NCBI GenBank assembly: GCA_040080965.1
Contig: JBEBHH010000015.1
Coordinates: 1 to 64,000, forward strand
Direction: 5' to 3'
DNA length: 64,000 nucleotides
Source of the DNA: SHZI01 sp040080965
GTDB taxonomy: Bacteria; Pseudomonadota; Gammaproteobacteria; Steroidobacterales; GCA-2729495
In this document: one piece after another, positions 1 to 6,975 of the stretch
How the letters are laid out: every line of letters starts with the position of its first letter
Numbering within the stretch: the stretch's first letter is position 1
Notes under the pieces: generated by a model
What the model was told of the DNA's origin: nothing
The model's input: only the letters and a program-made list of their open reading frames with translations
Databases searched by the model: none
Position numbers and translations under genes: made by a program

Positions 1-50
1 TTTCTCTGGAATACGGCTTCTAGCCCAGTCCCGGCAGCGTCCCGGGGGGG

Positions 51-93
51 GTCCGGCACCCCCGCCAGGCGGCCGGGCGGGGGCCGGCCGGAC
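51..93. terminator. GC-rich hairpin upstream of rplM, possible terminator of the preceding unit
   Basis: The outer arms GTCCGG (51-56) and CCGGAC (88-93) and the inner arms CCCCCGCC (59-66) and GGCGGGGG (76-83) can fold into one long hairpin. No clear T-run follows on either strand, so an intrinsic terminator is only a guess. Nothing coding is recognisable in bases 1-100. Confidence 0.35.
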
Positions 94-101
94 CCGCCGG
101 T

Positions 102-130
102 TTGAAAAAACCCCGCCAGCCGCCTACACT
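102..130 (+). promoter_or_regulatory. sigma70-type promoter of rplM-rpsI
   Basis: TTGAAA at 102-107 and TACACT at 125-130 are separated by exactly 17 bases. Transcription would begin near 137 and leave a leader of about 70 bases before rplM. In enterobacteria the rplM leader is the site of autogenous control by L13; whether this leader does the same cannot be judged by eye. Confidence 0.65.
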
Positions 131-208
131 TTGCGGCCCGACCGAGGGTGCCCGGCTTGCCGGACCCGCGGACACGGTCCCGAACAGCTCCAAAAAGACA
201 GGTTTCAG

Positions 209-637
209 ATGGGTACGTTCTCTGCCAAATCCCATGAGGTGCGGCGCGACTGGTACGTGGTGGACGCCACGGACTGCACGCTCGGCCGCCTCGCATCCGC
301 CATCGCTTTCCGGCTGCGTGGCAAGCACAAGGCCATTTTCACGCCCCACGTGGACACCGGTGACTACATCGTCGTGGTCAACGCGGCGCGCATCAAGGCC
401 ACGGGCAACAAGCTCAAGGACAAGGTCTACCAGCATCACACGGGCTACATGGGCAACCTGAAGACGGTCACCCTCGGCAAGATGATGGAAGAGCACCCCG
501 AGCGGGCGCTGACCAAGGCCGTGAAGGGCATGCTGCCCAAGAACAGCCTGGGCGCCACAATGCTGAAGAAGCTCCGTGTGTACGCCGGTGGCGAGCACGA
601 GCATTCTGCCCAGCAGCCGCTGCCACTCAAGCTGTAA
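209..637 (+). CDS. rplM: 50S ribosomal protein L13
   Basis: Component of the large ribosomal subunit that binds 23S rRNA early in assembly. The 142-residue product has the usual L13 length and runs from MGTFSAKSHEVRRDWYVVDA to the conserved LRVYAGGEHEHSAQQP end. The ATG at 209 is chosen because the family starts here; an open frame extends further upstream but crosses the promoter. A weak purine stretch (ACAGG) lies 7 bases before the ATG. It is followed after 37 bases by rpsI in the classic L13-S9 operon, and a strong sigma70-type promoter lies at 102-130. Confidence 0.97.
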   Translation: MGTFSAKSHEVRRDWYVVDATDCTLGRLASAIAFRLRGKHKAIFTPHVDTGDYIVVVNAARIKATGNKLKDKVYQHHTGYMGNLKTVTLGKMMEEHPERALTKAVKGMLPKNSLGATMLKKLRVYAGGEHEHSAQQPLPLKL

Positions 638-674
638 TCAACAACCGAACCCGATCAGGCAGGCATAAAACCTA

Positions 675-1073
675 ATGGCCACCCAGCCTCAGCAGTACTC
701 CGCCACCGGCCGCCGCAAGGCGTCCACCGCCCGGGTCTTCATCCGCCGCGGCAAGGGCGACATCACCATCAACAGCAAGCCGATCGACGTGTTCTTCGGC
801 CGCAAGACCGCCCGCATGATCGTCCGCCAGCCCCTCGAGCTGACCAAGCTGGACGGCCAGTTCGACGTGATCGTGAACGTGGCTGGCGGCGGCATCACCG
901 GCCAGGCGGGCGCCATCCGCCACGGCCTGACCCGCGCCCTGATGGCCTACGACGAGAGCCTCCGTCCCTCGCTGCGCAAGGCCGGGTATGTCACCCGCGA
1001 CGCCCGCGAAGTCGAGCGCAAGAAGGTCGGCCTGCGCAAGGCCCGCCGCGCGACGCAGTTCTCGAAGCGCTAA
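675..1073 (+). CDS. rpsI: 30S ribosomal protein S9
   Basis: Component of the small ribosomal subunit whose C-terminal tail reaches the P site and contacts the tRNA anticodon loop. The 132-residue product contains the family signature GGGITGQAGAIRHGLTRAL and ends in the diagnostic basic tail KARRATQFSKR. It is co-transcribed with rplM. A tRNA-Gln gene with its own -10 box follows 63 bases downstream. Confidence 0.97.
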   Translation: MATQPQQYSATGRRKASTARVFIRRGKGDITINSKPIDVFFGRKTARMIVRQPLELTKLDGQFDVIVNVAGGGITGQAGAIRHGLTRALMAYDESLRPSLRKAGYVTRDAREVERKKVGLRKARRATQFSKR

Positions 1074-1104
1074 CGCGCGCTGCCGTCCCAACAAGAGGCG
1101 TGCT

Positions 1105-1110
1105 TATAAT
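1105..1110 (+). promoter_or_regulatory. -10 box of the tRNA-Gln gene
   Basis: A perfect TATAAT lies 26 bases before the tRNA start. No good -35 hexamer is visible at 17 bases; CTGCCG at 1080-1085 is 19 bases away. Confidence 0.5.
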
Positions 1111-1136
1111 GCGTCCTGCTCAGCACTCCCGCCTGT

Positions 1137-1210
1137 TGGGGGATCGTCCAGCGGTAGGACATCGGACTCTGACTCCGAGAACCTAGGTTCGAATCCTAGT
1201 CCCCCAGCCA
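1137..1210 (+). tRNA. tRNA-Gln (anticodon CUG)
   Basis: The cloverleaf can be drawn by hand. The acceptor stem pairs TGGGGGA (1137-1143) with TCCCCCA (1200-1206). The anticodon stem TCGGA/TCCGA carries the loop CTCTGAC, giving anticodon CTG, which reads CAG. The T stem is CTAGG/CCTAG with loop TTCGAAT. The discriminator is G and the CCA end is encoded (1208-1210). Confidence 0.95.
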
Positions 1211-1227
1211 ATCTTGCCGAGTGAATA

Positions 1228-1253
1228 AAAGGGCCCGCATCAGCGGGCCCTTT
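1228..1253. terminator. bidirectional terminator between tRNA-Gln and rpiA
   Basis: AAAGGGCCCGC (1228-1238), loop ATCA, GCGGGCCCTTT (1243-1253) is a perfect 11-bp stem. It is flanked by T-rich sequence in both directions (TTTGCCTTTCC on the plus strand, TTTATTC on the minus strand), so it can end the tRNA transcript and the convergent rpiA transcript. Confidence 0.85.
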
Positions 1254-1264
1254 GCCTTTCCGGT

Positions 1265-1933
1265 CTAACGGCGATCCATACGCTTAACGCCGCTGTCTTC
1301 CGCCATCAGGATCACGTCGGCCGGCCGGTTGGCAAACAGCCCCACCGTAACGATTCCCGGGATCTGGTTCAGGCGGCTCTCCAGCTCCGGCGGATTGGTG
1401 ATCTGCAGGTTGTGCACGTCCAGGATCTGGTTGCCGTTGTCGGTCACGAAGTTCTCCCGCCAGACGGGCTGGCCCCGCAGCTTGACGAACTGGTGGGCCA
1501 CCCAGGACCGGGCCATAGGGATCACCTCGACGGGCAGCGGGAACTTGCCGAGGGTCGCCACCCACTTGCTGCCATCGATGATGCAGATGAACTTGCGGGA
1601 CGCCGCCGCCAGGATCTTCTCCCTCGTCAGGGCGCCACCCCCGCCCTTCACCAGGTGAAAGTGCTTGTTGGCCTCGTCCGCGCCATCCACATAGAGGTCC
1701 AGGTCGCCGGCCTGGTCCAGTTCGACGACGGTGAACCCGCGCGCCCGCAGGCGGGCTTCCGTCGCGCGGGAGCTGGCCACGACGGCGGCGAGGTCACCGC
1801 GGAAGCGGTCCATCGCGTCGATCAGGAAGTTAACGGTGGATCCCGTCCCCACGCCCAGGGCCATGCCGGGCTTGATGAACTCCAGGGCGGCCAAAGCCGC
1901 CTGTTCCTTGCGGCTGTCTTGATTGATGGCCAT
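1265..1933 (-). CDS. rpiA: ribose-5-phosphate isomerase A
   Basis: Cytoplasmic enzyme that interconverts ribose 5-phosphate and ribulose 5-phosphate in the pentose phosphate pathway. The 222-residue product matches the usual RpiA length. It has the phosphate-binding loop GVGTGSTV (27-34), the DGADE motif (83-87) and the KGGGGALTREK motif (96-106), the last containing the catalytic Glu. It stands alone on the minus strand, fenced by the bidirectional terminator downstream and by the terminator of the small lysine-rich gene upstream. The gnd-zwf-pgl operon of the same pathway lies 25 kb away in this window. Confidence 0.96.
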   Translation of the reverse strand: MAINQDSRKEQAALAALEFIKPGMALGVGTGSTVNFLIDAMDRFRGDLAAVVASSRATEARLRARGFTVVELDQAGDLDLYVDGADEANKHFHLVKGGGGALTREKILAAASRKFICIIDGSKWVATLGKFPLPVEVIPMARSWVAHQFVKLRGQPVWRENFVTDNGNQILDVHNLQITNPPELESRLNQIPGIVTVGLFANRPADVILMAEDSGVKRMDRR

Positions 1934-1976
1934 TTCACCGCGCCTTTGCCAGGAGTGCTTGGCGTCAGATGGTACC

Positions 1977-2006
1977 CAAAAAAAAGTGCCCGCCAGAGGC
2001 GGGCAC
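1977..2006 (-). terminator. intrinsic terminator of the 22-residue lysine-rich gene
   Basis: On the minus strand the 9-bp stem GTGCCCGCC/GGCGGGCAC (positions 2006 to 1986, loop of 3) is followed directly by a run of eight or more T (1985-1978). This is a textbook Rho-independent terminator, and it lies between the small gene at 2078-2146 and rpiA. Confidence 0.85.
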
Positions 2007-2035
2007 CGATCTTTGCGCGTTTCCCCTTTCGAGGA

Positions 2036-2067
2036 TTGGCGTGAGACTTTTTAGGGTCTCACGCCAA
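2036..2067. repeat. 12-bp-arm inverted repeat in the 3' UTR of the small lysine-rich gene
   Basis: TTGGCGTGAGAC (2036-2047) and GTCTCACGCCAA (2056-2067) are perfect complements around an 8-base loop. On the minus strand the hairpin sits 10 bases after the stop of the small gene and 30 bases before its terminator. It could protect the mRNA 3' end or act as a regulatory structure. Confidence 0.7.
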
Positions 2068-2077
2068 CGCGTCATCT

Positions 2078-2146
2078 CTAACGCTTTTTCTTCGCAGCCT
2101 TCTTCTTGGTCTTCTTCTTTGATGCAGCCTTCTTCTTCGTAGCCAT
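2078..2146 (-). CDS. 22-residue lysine/alanine-rich basic peptide
   Basis: The minus-strand reading frame is MATKKKAASKKK followed by TKKKAAKKKR and a TAG stop. Over half of the residues are Lys or Arg, in KKK triplets separated by Ala/Thr/Ser, like the tails of bacterial histone H1-like proteins. A GGAG ribosome-binding site lies 9 bases before the ATG, a TATACT -10 box lies about 35 bases upstream (2186-2181), and a strong terminator follows. This complete expression unit argues that the peptide is real. It probably binds nucleic acid or rRNA, but that is inferred from composition only. No catalytic or folded domain is possible at this size. Confidence 0.7.
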   Translation of the reverse strand: MATKKKAASKKKTKKKAAKKKR

Positions 2147-2180
2147 AGTTTTAGTCTCCGTGTCGGGGTAGACGGGTCTG

Positions 2181-2186
2181 AGTATA
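2181..2186 (-). promoter_or_regulatory. -10 box for the small lysine-rich gene
   Basis: TATACT on the minus strand, about 35 bases before the start codon. No convincing -35 was found at 17 bases; TTGCTG is about 20 bases upstream. Confidence 0.45.
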
Positions 2187-2257
2187 TACAACAGTTTGCA
2201 AAATTCCAGCAAGGGGGGTGTTTTGGGTCTTGACACCGGTTGCAGGGAGACAACACC

Positions 2258-2857
2258 TCAGCTGAATCGATAGATCGCTGACTCGGTGATGACGGCATCG
2301 AGATCGACGTCCCACGCATCGGAATGCAGCTCCGTGATCTTCTGCATCTCGAATGCGAGTGCGATGAAATGCGGGCGGCGCCGCAGTGAACGCCGCAAGA
2401 GAAACGCGAGAGTGCGGTCGTAGAAGCCTCCGCCCATGCCAAGGCGGCGGCCGTGCTCGTCGAAGCCCACGAGCGGCGCGACGACGACGTCGAGCTGGCA
2501 TGCGGTACGCCAGCTGCGCCGCGGGGTTACGGGCTCCGGGATGCCGAAGCGATTGGCGCGCAGCTCCGAGCCGGGATGGAAGGGCGCGAAACGCAGCGTC
2601 CGGCCGGTGATCAGCGGCAGGAAGACCTGGCGGCCGCGGTCCCAGGCCTGCACTGCGAGAGGCGTGCAGTCGAGTTCGCCGCCGGCGGGCAGATACAGCG
2701 CGATGTTTCGCGCGCGAGTCATGCAGGGCAGGGACCAGAGGCGGCGCACGGCCCGATCGGCGGCGGCCTGGGCTACGGCGCGCGGCAGTGCGCTGCGTTC
2801 CGCGCGGATCCGGCGCCGGAGGCCGGCCTTGTTGCCGCTGGATGGGTCTGTGGGCAT
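2258..2857 (-). CDS. fau: 5-formyltetrahydrofolate cyclo-ligase
   Basis: ATP-dependent enzyme that converts 5-formyl-THF to 5,10-methenyl-THF, recycling a folate side product made by serine hydroxymethyltransferase. The 199-residue product has the family hallmark GMGGGFYDRTL and an N-terminal basic helix (GLRRRIRAERSALP) typical of the family. It lies directly downstream of the 6S RNA gene, as in E. coli, where the two are co-transcribed. The start ATG at 2857 is 22 bases after the 6S RNA 3' end. The folate link to the glycine cleavage genes at 10.7-15.1 kb is functional, not positional. Confidence 0.93.
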   Translation of the reverse strand: MPTDPSSGNKAGLRRRIRAERSALPRAVAQAAADRAVRRLWSLPCMTRARNIALYLPAGGELDCTPLAVQAWDRGRQVFLPLITGRTLRFAPFHPGSELRANRFGIPEPVTPRRSWRTACQLDVVVAPLVGFDEHGRRLGMGGGFYDRTLAFLLRRSLRRRPHFIALAFEMQKITELHSDAWDVDLDAVITESAIYRFS

Positions 2858-2879
2858 GCCGCTGACCGCAAGAGGAAGC

Positions 2880-3081
2880 GGTCTCTCCCGCCTGTGCCGG
2901 TGCAGCCTGCTGCTCTCAGACCAAGAGCATCAGGTGGGACCAGAAGCGGCAGAGCAGGCTTCCCGCCCGGGTTTTGTGGCCCGGCCGGTCGTGCACAAAC
3001 TGCCGACAGTACGCAGTCCCGAAAGCGCGATTAAGGGTCGAGAGACCTATCAAGCCGCTGTCGAACACCGCAGGAGAGACC
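2880..3081 (-). ncRNA. ssrS: 6S RNA
   Basis: 6S RNA mimics an open promoter and sequesters sigma70 RNA polymerase in stationary phase. The call rests on three things seen here. First, the position between zapA and fau matches E. coli. Second, the ends pair in a long closing stem: GGTCTCTCCTGC (3081-3070) against GCGGGAGAGACC near 2880, about 12 bp with one G-T pair. Third, the 202-nt size is close to the known 6S length (184 in E. coli), and a TATACT -10 box lies 7 bases before the 5' end. The interior shows the expected split of complementary segments around a central unpaired region, but I did not fold it fully. Exact ends may be off by a few bases. Confidence 0.85.
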
Positions 3082-3088
3082 TGACCCA

Positions 3089-3094
3089 AGTATA
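3089..3094 (-). promoter_or_regulatory. -10 box of the 6S RNA promoter
   Basis: TATACT on the minus strand, 7 bases before the inferred 6S RNA start at 3081. No strong -35 is visible at the standard distance. Confidence 0.55.
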
Positions 3095-3175
3095 TGCGGT
3101 GTCCTTGAGAAAAACGTGACGCAAGTGCCCTTGCCCCTGATCGGGTCGCGAGGGCGGGCCAGCCCGCCGGGAAAT

Positions 3176-3490
3176 TCAGAGCTCCAGCTGACGGCTGGTC
3201 TGCAGAGCGCCCTCGACGCGCTCCCGCATGGCCTGGAGCCGCAGCTTGGCGTCTCCTTCCAGGTTTTCCCCCGTGCTGCGGGAGCGCAGCAACTCATTGG
3301 CCATGTTCAGGGCCGCCATGACGGCGATCCGGTCGAGGCCGATGACCTTGCCGGTGTCCCGGATCTCGCGCATTTTACGGTTGAGGAGGTCGGCGGACTC
3401 GACCAGCGCGGCCCGCTCGCTGGCGGGGCAGGAGATCTGGTATTCCTTCTCGAGGATCTTGATGTTTACCTGCACGACGGTTTCCGTCAC
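3176..3490 (-). CDS. zapA: cell division protein ZapA
   Basis: Cytoplasmic protein that bundles FtsZ filaments at mid-cell. The 104-residue product has the ZapA layout: an N-terminal beta-rich head (VNIKILEKEYQISCPASE) followed by a long coiled-coil helix (residues about 60-100). It overlaps the upstream ZapB-like gene by 4 bases (ATGA), so the two are translationally coupled. Downstream are 6S RNA and fau, the conserved gammaproteobacterial arrangement. Confidence 0.93.
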   Translation of the reverse strand: MTETVVQVNIKILEKEYQISCPASERAALVESADLLNRKMREIRDTGKVIGLDRIAVMAALNMANELLRSRSTGENLEGDAKLRLQAMRERVEGALQTSRQLEL

Positions 3491-3717
3491 GAACCGTGCT
3501 CCATCGCCTTAAGGCGGCCAATCATCGCTTCGACCCGGGCCCTGACCTGTTCGTTCTTCTGCAACAGGGTGGCCCGCTCGGCAATCAGGTTGTCCTGACG
3601 CTGGCGCAGGGACCGGTTTTCTTCCTTCAGCTGGGTCGTGATCACGACCAGTTCGTCCAGCCGGCGCTCCAGGCGCTCCAGTTCCCGCGTAAAAGTCTTT
3701 TCCAAAGAGTCCGTCAT
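3487..3717 (-). CDS. ZapB-like coiled-coil protein (TIGR02449 type)
   Basis: A 76-residue, almost entirely helical protein with heptad spacing (LERLERRLDELVVITTQLKE and on), like the small coiled-coil proteins found next to zapA in Pseudomonas and relatives. It probably acts with ZapA at the division ring; this rests on position and coiled-coil form, not on a catalytic motif. Its promoter (3724-3753) places the transcription start at or within a base of the ATG, so the mRNA may be leaderless. It overlaps zapA by 4 bases. Confidence 0.85.
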   Translation of the reverse strand: MTDSLEKTFTRELERLERRLDELVVITTQLKEENRSLRQRQDNLIAERATLLQKNEQVRARVEAMIGRLKAMEHGS

Positions 3718-3723
3718 GAAGTC

Positions 3724-3753
3724 AATATAGTGTTACCCCGCACGCAGGGTCAA
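3724..3753 (-). promoter_or_regulatory. promoter of the zapB-like/zapA operon
   Basis: On the minus strand TTGACC (3753-3748) and TATATT (3729-3724) are separated by 18 bases. Only six bases lie between the -10 box and the ATG at 3717, so the start point should coincide with the start codon. Confidence 0.7.
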
Positions 3754-3810
3754 ATGGCGCGCGGTACAGAACGGCGTCAGGCCCGATGCTAGGATAATTG
3801 CTGGTTCCGG

Positions 3811-4407
3811 ATGATGTTAAAAGCCCCGACGACGACCGAAATCCCCACCTTCGACCTCGTTGACGAGGCCCTGCGCCGCGCCGAAGCCGCCACGGACGCG
3901 GCCGAAGCCCACGGCAGCCTGTGTGGCCTGCTCTGCGGGCTGGGCAACGGCGGCCAGTCGGCCTGGCTGGCCGACACCCTGGCGGACTCCGAGGCCAATG
4001 AGACTGTCGCCAGGCAGACCACGGCGCTGCTCGAGGCGCTTGCCGGCAGCACCCGGGCGGCCCTTGAAGGTGCCGACATGGCTTTCCAGCCGCTGCTGCC
4101 CGACGACGGCGAACCGCTGGTCGAACGCGTCGATTGCCTGGCCCAGTGGTGCCAGGGGTTCAACCACGGCCTGTTCGTGGCGGCCCGTATTGCCGATGCC
4201 GAGGCCGAGATGGGCAGTGGCAACACCGCCGAGATCGTCCGGGATTTCGGCGAGATGGCCCAGGTCTCCGTTGGTGACGAGGAGGCCGACGCGGACGGCG
4301 AGGCGGCCTATGCCGAGCTCGTCGAGTACGTGCGCGTGAGCGTGCAGCTGGTCTACGAGGAGCTCAGCGAGGTCCGGCAGCGCGTCCAGTCCGCCGGCAT
4401 CCACTGA
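3811..4407 (+). CDS. ygfB: YgfB/YecA (UPF0149) family protein
   Basis: A 198-residue acidic protein. The segment AEAHGSLCGLLCGLG near residue 30 and WCQGFNHGLFVAA near residue 110 are typical of the UPF0149 family, which lies upstream of pepP and ubiH in many gammaproteobacteria. YgfB has been linked to gene regulation in Pseudomonas, but no activity can be read from this sequence. It is first in a tight plus-strand run with pepP 10 bases downstream. A GATAAT box at 3793-3798 would give an mRNA leader of about 6 bases; no clear ribosome-binding site precedes the paired ATG ATG. Confidence 0.88.
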   Translation: MMLKAPTTTEIPTFDLVDEALRRAEAATDAAEAHGSLCGLLCGLGNGGQSAWLADTLADSEANETVARQTTALLEALAGSTRAALEGADMAFQPLLPDDGEPLVERVDCLAQWCQGFNHGLFVAARIADAEAEMGSGNTAEIVRDFGEMAQVSVGDEEADADGEAAYAELVEYVRVSVQLVYEELSEVRQRVQSAGIH

Positions 4408-4417
4408 AGCCCGCCCC

Positions 4418-5731
4418 ATGAACACCGACGAATTCATCCGCCGGCGGCGGCAGCTCATGCGCATGATGGGTAAGGGCGCAGTGGCGATCCTGCCCGCTGC
4501 GCAGACCCGGGTGCGGAACCGCGACGTCCTGTACGCCTATCGTCAGGACAGCGACTTCTACTACCTGACCGGCTTTGCCGAACCCGATGCCGTGGCGGTG
4601 CTCGCCCCTGGCCGCCCGGCGGGCGAGTACCTGCTGTTCTGCCGGGACCGGGACCCCGAGAAGGAAACCTGGGATGGCACCCGAGCCGGGCCCGGGAACG
4701 CCGTCAGCCAGTTTGGCGCGGACGCCGCCTATCCCATCGATGCCGTCGAGGAGCTCCTGCCGAAAATCCTCGGCGCCTGCGACCGCGTGTACTACACCAT
4801 GGGCGCGCACCCGGAGTTCGAGCAGCGCCTGATGGGCTGGGTCTCCAGCCTGCGGACGCGCGGGGGCGCCGGCACCCACACCCCGGACGAGTTCATCGCC
4901 CTGGATCACTTCCTCCACGACCTCCGCCTCTACAAGAGCCGGGAGGAGGCCGGCGCGATGCGCCGGGCGGCCCGCATCGCCGTGCAGGCTCACCGGCGCG
5001 CCATGAGCCTGTGCCGGCCCGGTCTTTTCGAGTACCAGATCGAGGCGGAATTCATGCATGAATTCCGCTCCCACGGGGCGCAACCCTCTTACCAGCCCAT
5101 CGTCGGTTCGGGCGCCAACACCTGCATCCTCCATTACCACTCGAATGACCGGCGCATGGAAGACGGCGATCTCCTGCTGGTGGACGCCGGCTGTGAGTAC
5201 GACTACTACGCCTCGGACGTGACCCGTACCTACCCGGTCAACGGGCGCTTCACACCGGAGCAGCGCGCCATCTACGAAGTGGTGCTCGACGCCCACGAAG
5301 CCGCCCTGGCCGCCGTAGCACCGGGCAATCCGTGGAGCGATCCCCACGAGGCGGCGGTGCGCCACGTGACGAAGGGGCTGAAGAAGATCGGCCTGCTCGA
5401 GGGCGCGGTGTCCGCGCTGATCCGCACCCGGGCGTACCAGAAATTCTTCATGCACCGCACGGGCCACTGGCTCGGGATGGACGTGCACGACGTGGGCGAC
5501 TACAAGATCGCCGACCAGTGGCGGGTCCTCGAGCCGGGCATGGCGCTGACGGTCGAGCCCGGCATCTACATCCCGCCCGGCACGCGGGGTGTCCCGAAGC
5601 GCTGGTGGAACATCGGCGTGCGCATCGAGGACGACGTGCTCGTCACCCGCGACGGCGCCGACGTGCTGACGCGGGACCTGCCCCGGGATCCTGACGTGCT
5701 CGAAGCCCTGGTCGGCGCGGCGGCGCAATGA
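4418..5731 (+). CDS. pepP: Xaa-Pro aminopeptidase (aminopeptidase P)
   Basis: Cytoplasmic dinuclear metallopeptidase that removes N-terminal residues preceding proline. The 437-residue product matches PepP length. An AMP_N domain fills residues 1-135 and the pita-bread M24 domain follows. Metal ligands are visible in order: the Asp pair in VDAGCEYDYYASDVTRTYPV, His in HRTGHWLGMDVHD, Glu in LTVEPGIYIPP and Glu in GVRIEDDVLVT. It overlaps ubiH by 4 bases, the same pepP-ubiH coupling as in E. coli. Confidence 0.96.
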   Translation: MNTDEFIRRRRQLMRMMGKGAVAILPAAQTRVRNRDVLYAYRQDSDFYYLTGFAEPDAVAVLAPGRPAGEYLLFCRDRDPEKETWDGTRAGPGNAVSQFGADAAYPIDAVEELLPKILGACDRVYYTMGAHPEFEQRLMGWVSSLRTRGGAGTHTPDEFIALDHFLHDLRLYKSREEAGAMRRAARIAVQAHRRAMSLCRPGLFEYQIEAEFMHEFRSHGAQPSYQPIVGSGANTCILHYHSNDRRMEDGDLLLVDAGCEYDYYASDVTRTYPVNGRFTPEQRAIYEVVLDAHEAALAAVAPGNPWSDPHEAAVRHVTKGLKKIGLLEGAVSALIRTRAYQKFFMHRTGHWLGMDVHDVGDYKIADQWRVLEPGMALTVEPGIYIPPGTRGVPKRWWNIGVRIEDDVLVTRDGADVLTRDLPRDPDVLEALVGAAAQ

Positions 5732-6975
5732 CCGCTCGTGGCGCCGCCGCCGGAGCGGATTGCGATGTCCTGATCGCCGGCGGCGGCATGGTGGGCGCCA
5801 GCCTCGCGGTGGCGCTGGCCGGCCTGCCGGTGCGGGTGACACTCGTGGAGGCGGTTCCCGCGGGCGCTCCCGGGCAGCCAAGCTTTGATGCCCGCACCAC
5901 CGCGCTGTCCCGGAGCAGCCAGCACATCCTGGCGACCCTCGGTATCTGGTCCGCGGTGGGCGACAAGGCGGCATCGATCCAGCGTATCCACGTCTCCGAG
6001 CGTGGCCGGCTGGGTACGACGGTGATCGACGGCAACGAGGAGGGCGGCGAGCCGCTCGGCTATGTCCTCGAGAACCGCCTCCTCGGCGCGGCACTGTGGC
6101 GTAGCCTCGGCGACAGCCCGAACGTCACGCTGCGCTCCCCTGCGACCGTTGCCGGGGTCGAAGACGCGGGCGAGGCGCTCGCCGTGACGGTGCAGGAGGG
6201 CGGCACGGTCACCGAGCTGCGCACGCGGCTGCTGGTGGTCGCCGACGGCGCCCGCTCCCCGTTGCGGGCGTCCCTCGGGATCGCGGCACGGATCCGGCCC
6301 TACGGGCAGGTGGCTATTGTCGGCAACGTGGCCGTGAGCGACCCCAGCCGGCACCCGGCCGACGGTGCGATGGCCTACGAGCGCTTCACGCCGGACGGGC
6401 CGCTGGCGCTCCTGCCAGCGGGTCCGGGCCGTTATGTCTTCGTGCTGACCCGGCGCGCGGCCGTCGCCGAGGCCGTGGCCAACCTGCCTGACGCCGGGTT
6501 CCTTGAGTTGCTGCAGGAGGAATTCGGTTTCCGCCTCGGGCGCTTCGAGCGTGTCGGCGCACGGGGCAGCTACCCGCTGGAACTCGTCGAGGCGGATGCC
6601 GTGACTGCCAGCAGGGTGGCGGTTGTCGGCAACGCGGCTCACGGACTGCACCCGGTGGCAGGTCAGGGCTACAACCTGGGCCTGCGCGACGCCGCTGCCC
6701 TGGCCGAGCTCATCGCGGAGACTGCGGCCGACCCCGATCCCGGCCGACCAGAGCTGCTCGCGCGCTACGCTGCCTGGCGCCGTCCCGACCAGCGCAAGGT
6801 CGTGGCCTTCACCGACGGACTCATCCGGCTCTTCGACCGGAGCCGCCTCGGGCCCCTCCGCGGCCTGGGCCTGCTGCTGTTCGACTCCATTCCCGGCGCG
6901 AAGCGCCTGCTCGCCCGGGAGACCATGGGCCTCGGCGGCCGGCGCACGCGGCTGGTCCGGGGGCTGCGACTGTGA
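5728..6975 (+). CDS. ubiH: FAD-dependent 2-octaprenyl-6-methoxyphenol hydroxylase
   Basis: Flavin monooxygenase of ubiquinone biosynthesis, membrane-associated in the Ubi complex. The 415-residue product has the dinucleotide loop LIAGGGMVGASLAVAL near the N terminus, the DG motif VVADGARSPLRASLG and the late FAD motif GNAAHGLHPVAGQGYNLGLRD. The GNAAH variant, rather than GDAAH, is also typical of UbiH. It is overlapped by pepP upstream and by a second hydroxylase downstream (4 bases each). Confidence 0.93.
   Translation: MTARGAAAGADCDVLIAGGGMVGASLAVALAGLPVRVTLVEAVPAGAPGQPSFDARTTALSRSSQHILATLGIWSAVGDKAASIQRIHVSERGRLGTTVIDGNEEGGEPLGYVLENRLLGAALWRSLGDSPNVTLRSPATVAGVEDAGEALAVTVQEGGTVTELRTRLLVVADGARSPLRASLGIAARIRPYGQVAIVGNVAVSDPSRHPADGAMAYERFTPDGPLALLPAGPGRYVFVLTRRAAVAEAVANLPDAGFLELLQEEFGFRLGRFERVGARGSYPLELVEADAVTASRVAVVGNAAHGLHPVAGQGYNLGLRDAAALAELIAETAADPDPGRPELLARYAAWRRPDQRKVVAFTDGLIRLFDRSRLGPLRGLGLLLFDSIPGAKRLLARETMGLGGRRTRLVRGLRL

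Noticed and set aside
1..50. 3' end of a gene upstream of rplM
   Set aside because: Only a few codons could be present and no frame with recognisable sequence can be supported.
4364..6094. Long minus-strand open frame antisense to pepP and ubiH
   Set aside because: Shadow frame of GC-rich genes; pepP and ubiH have all catalytic motifs on the plus strand.
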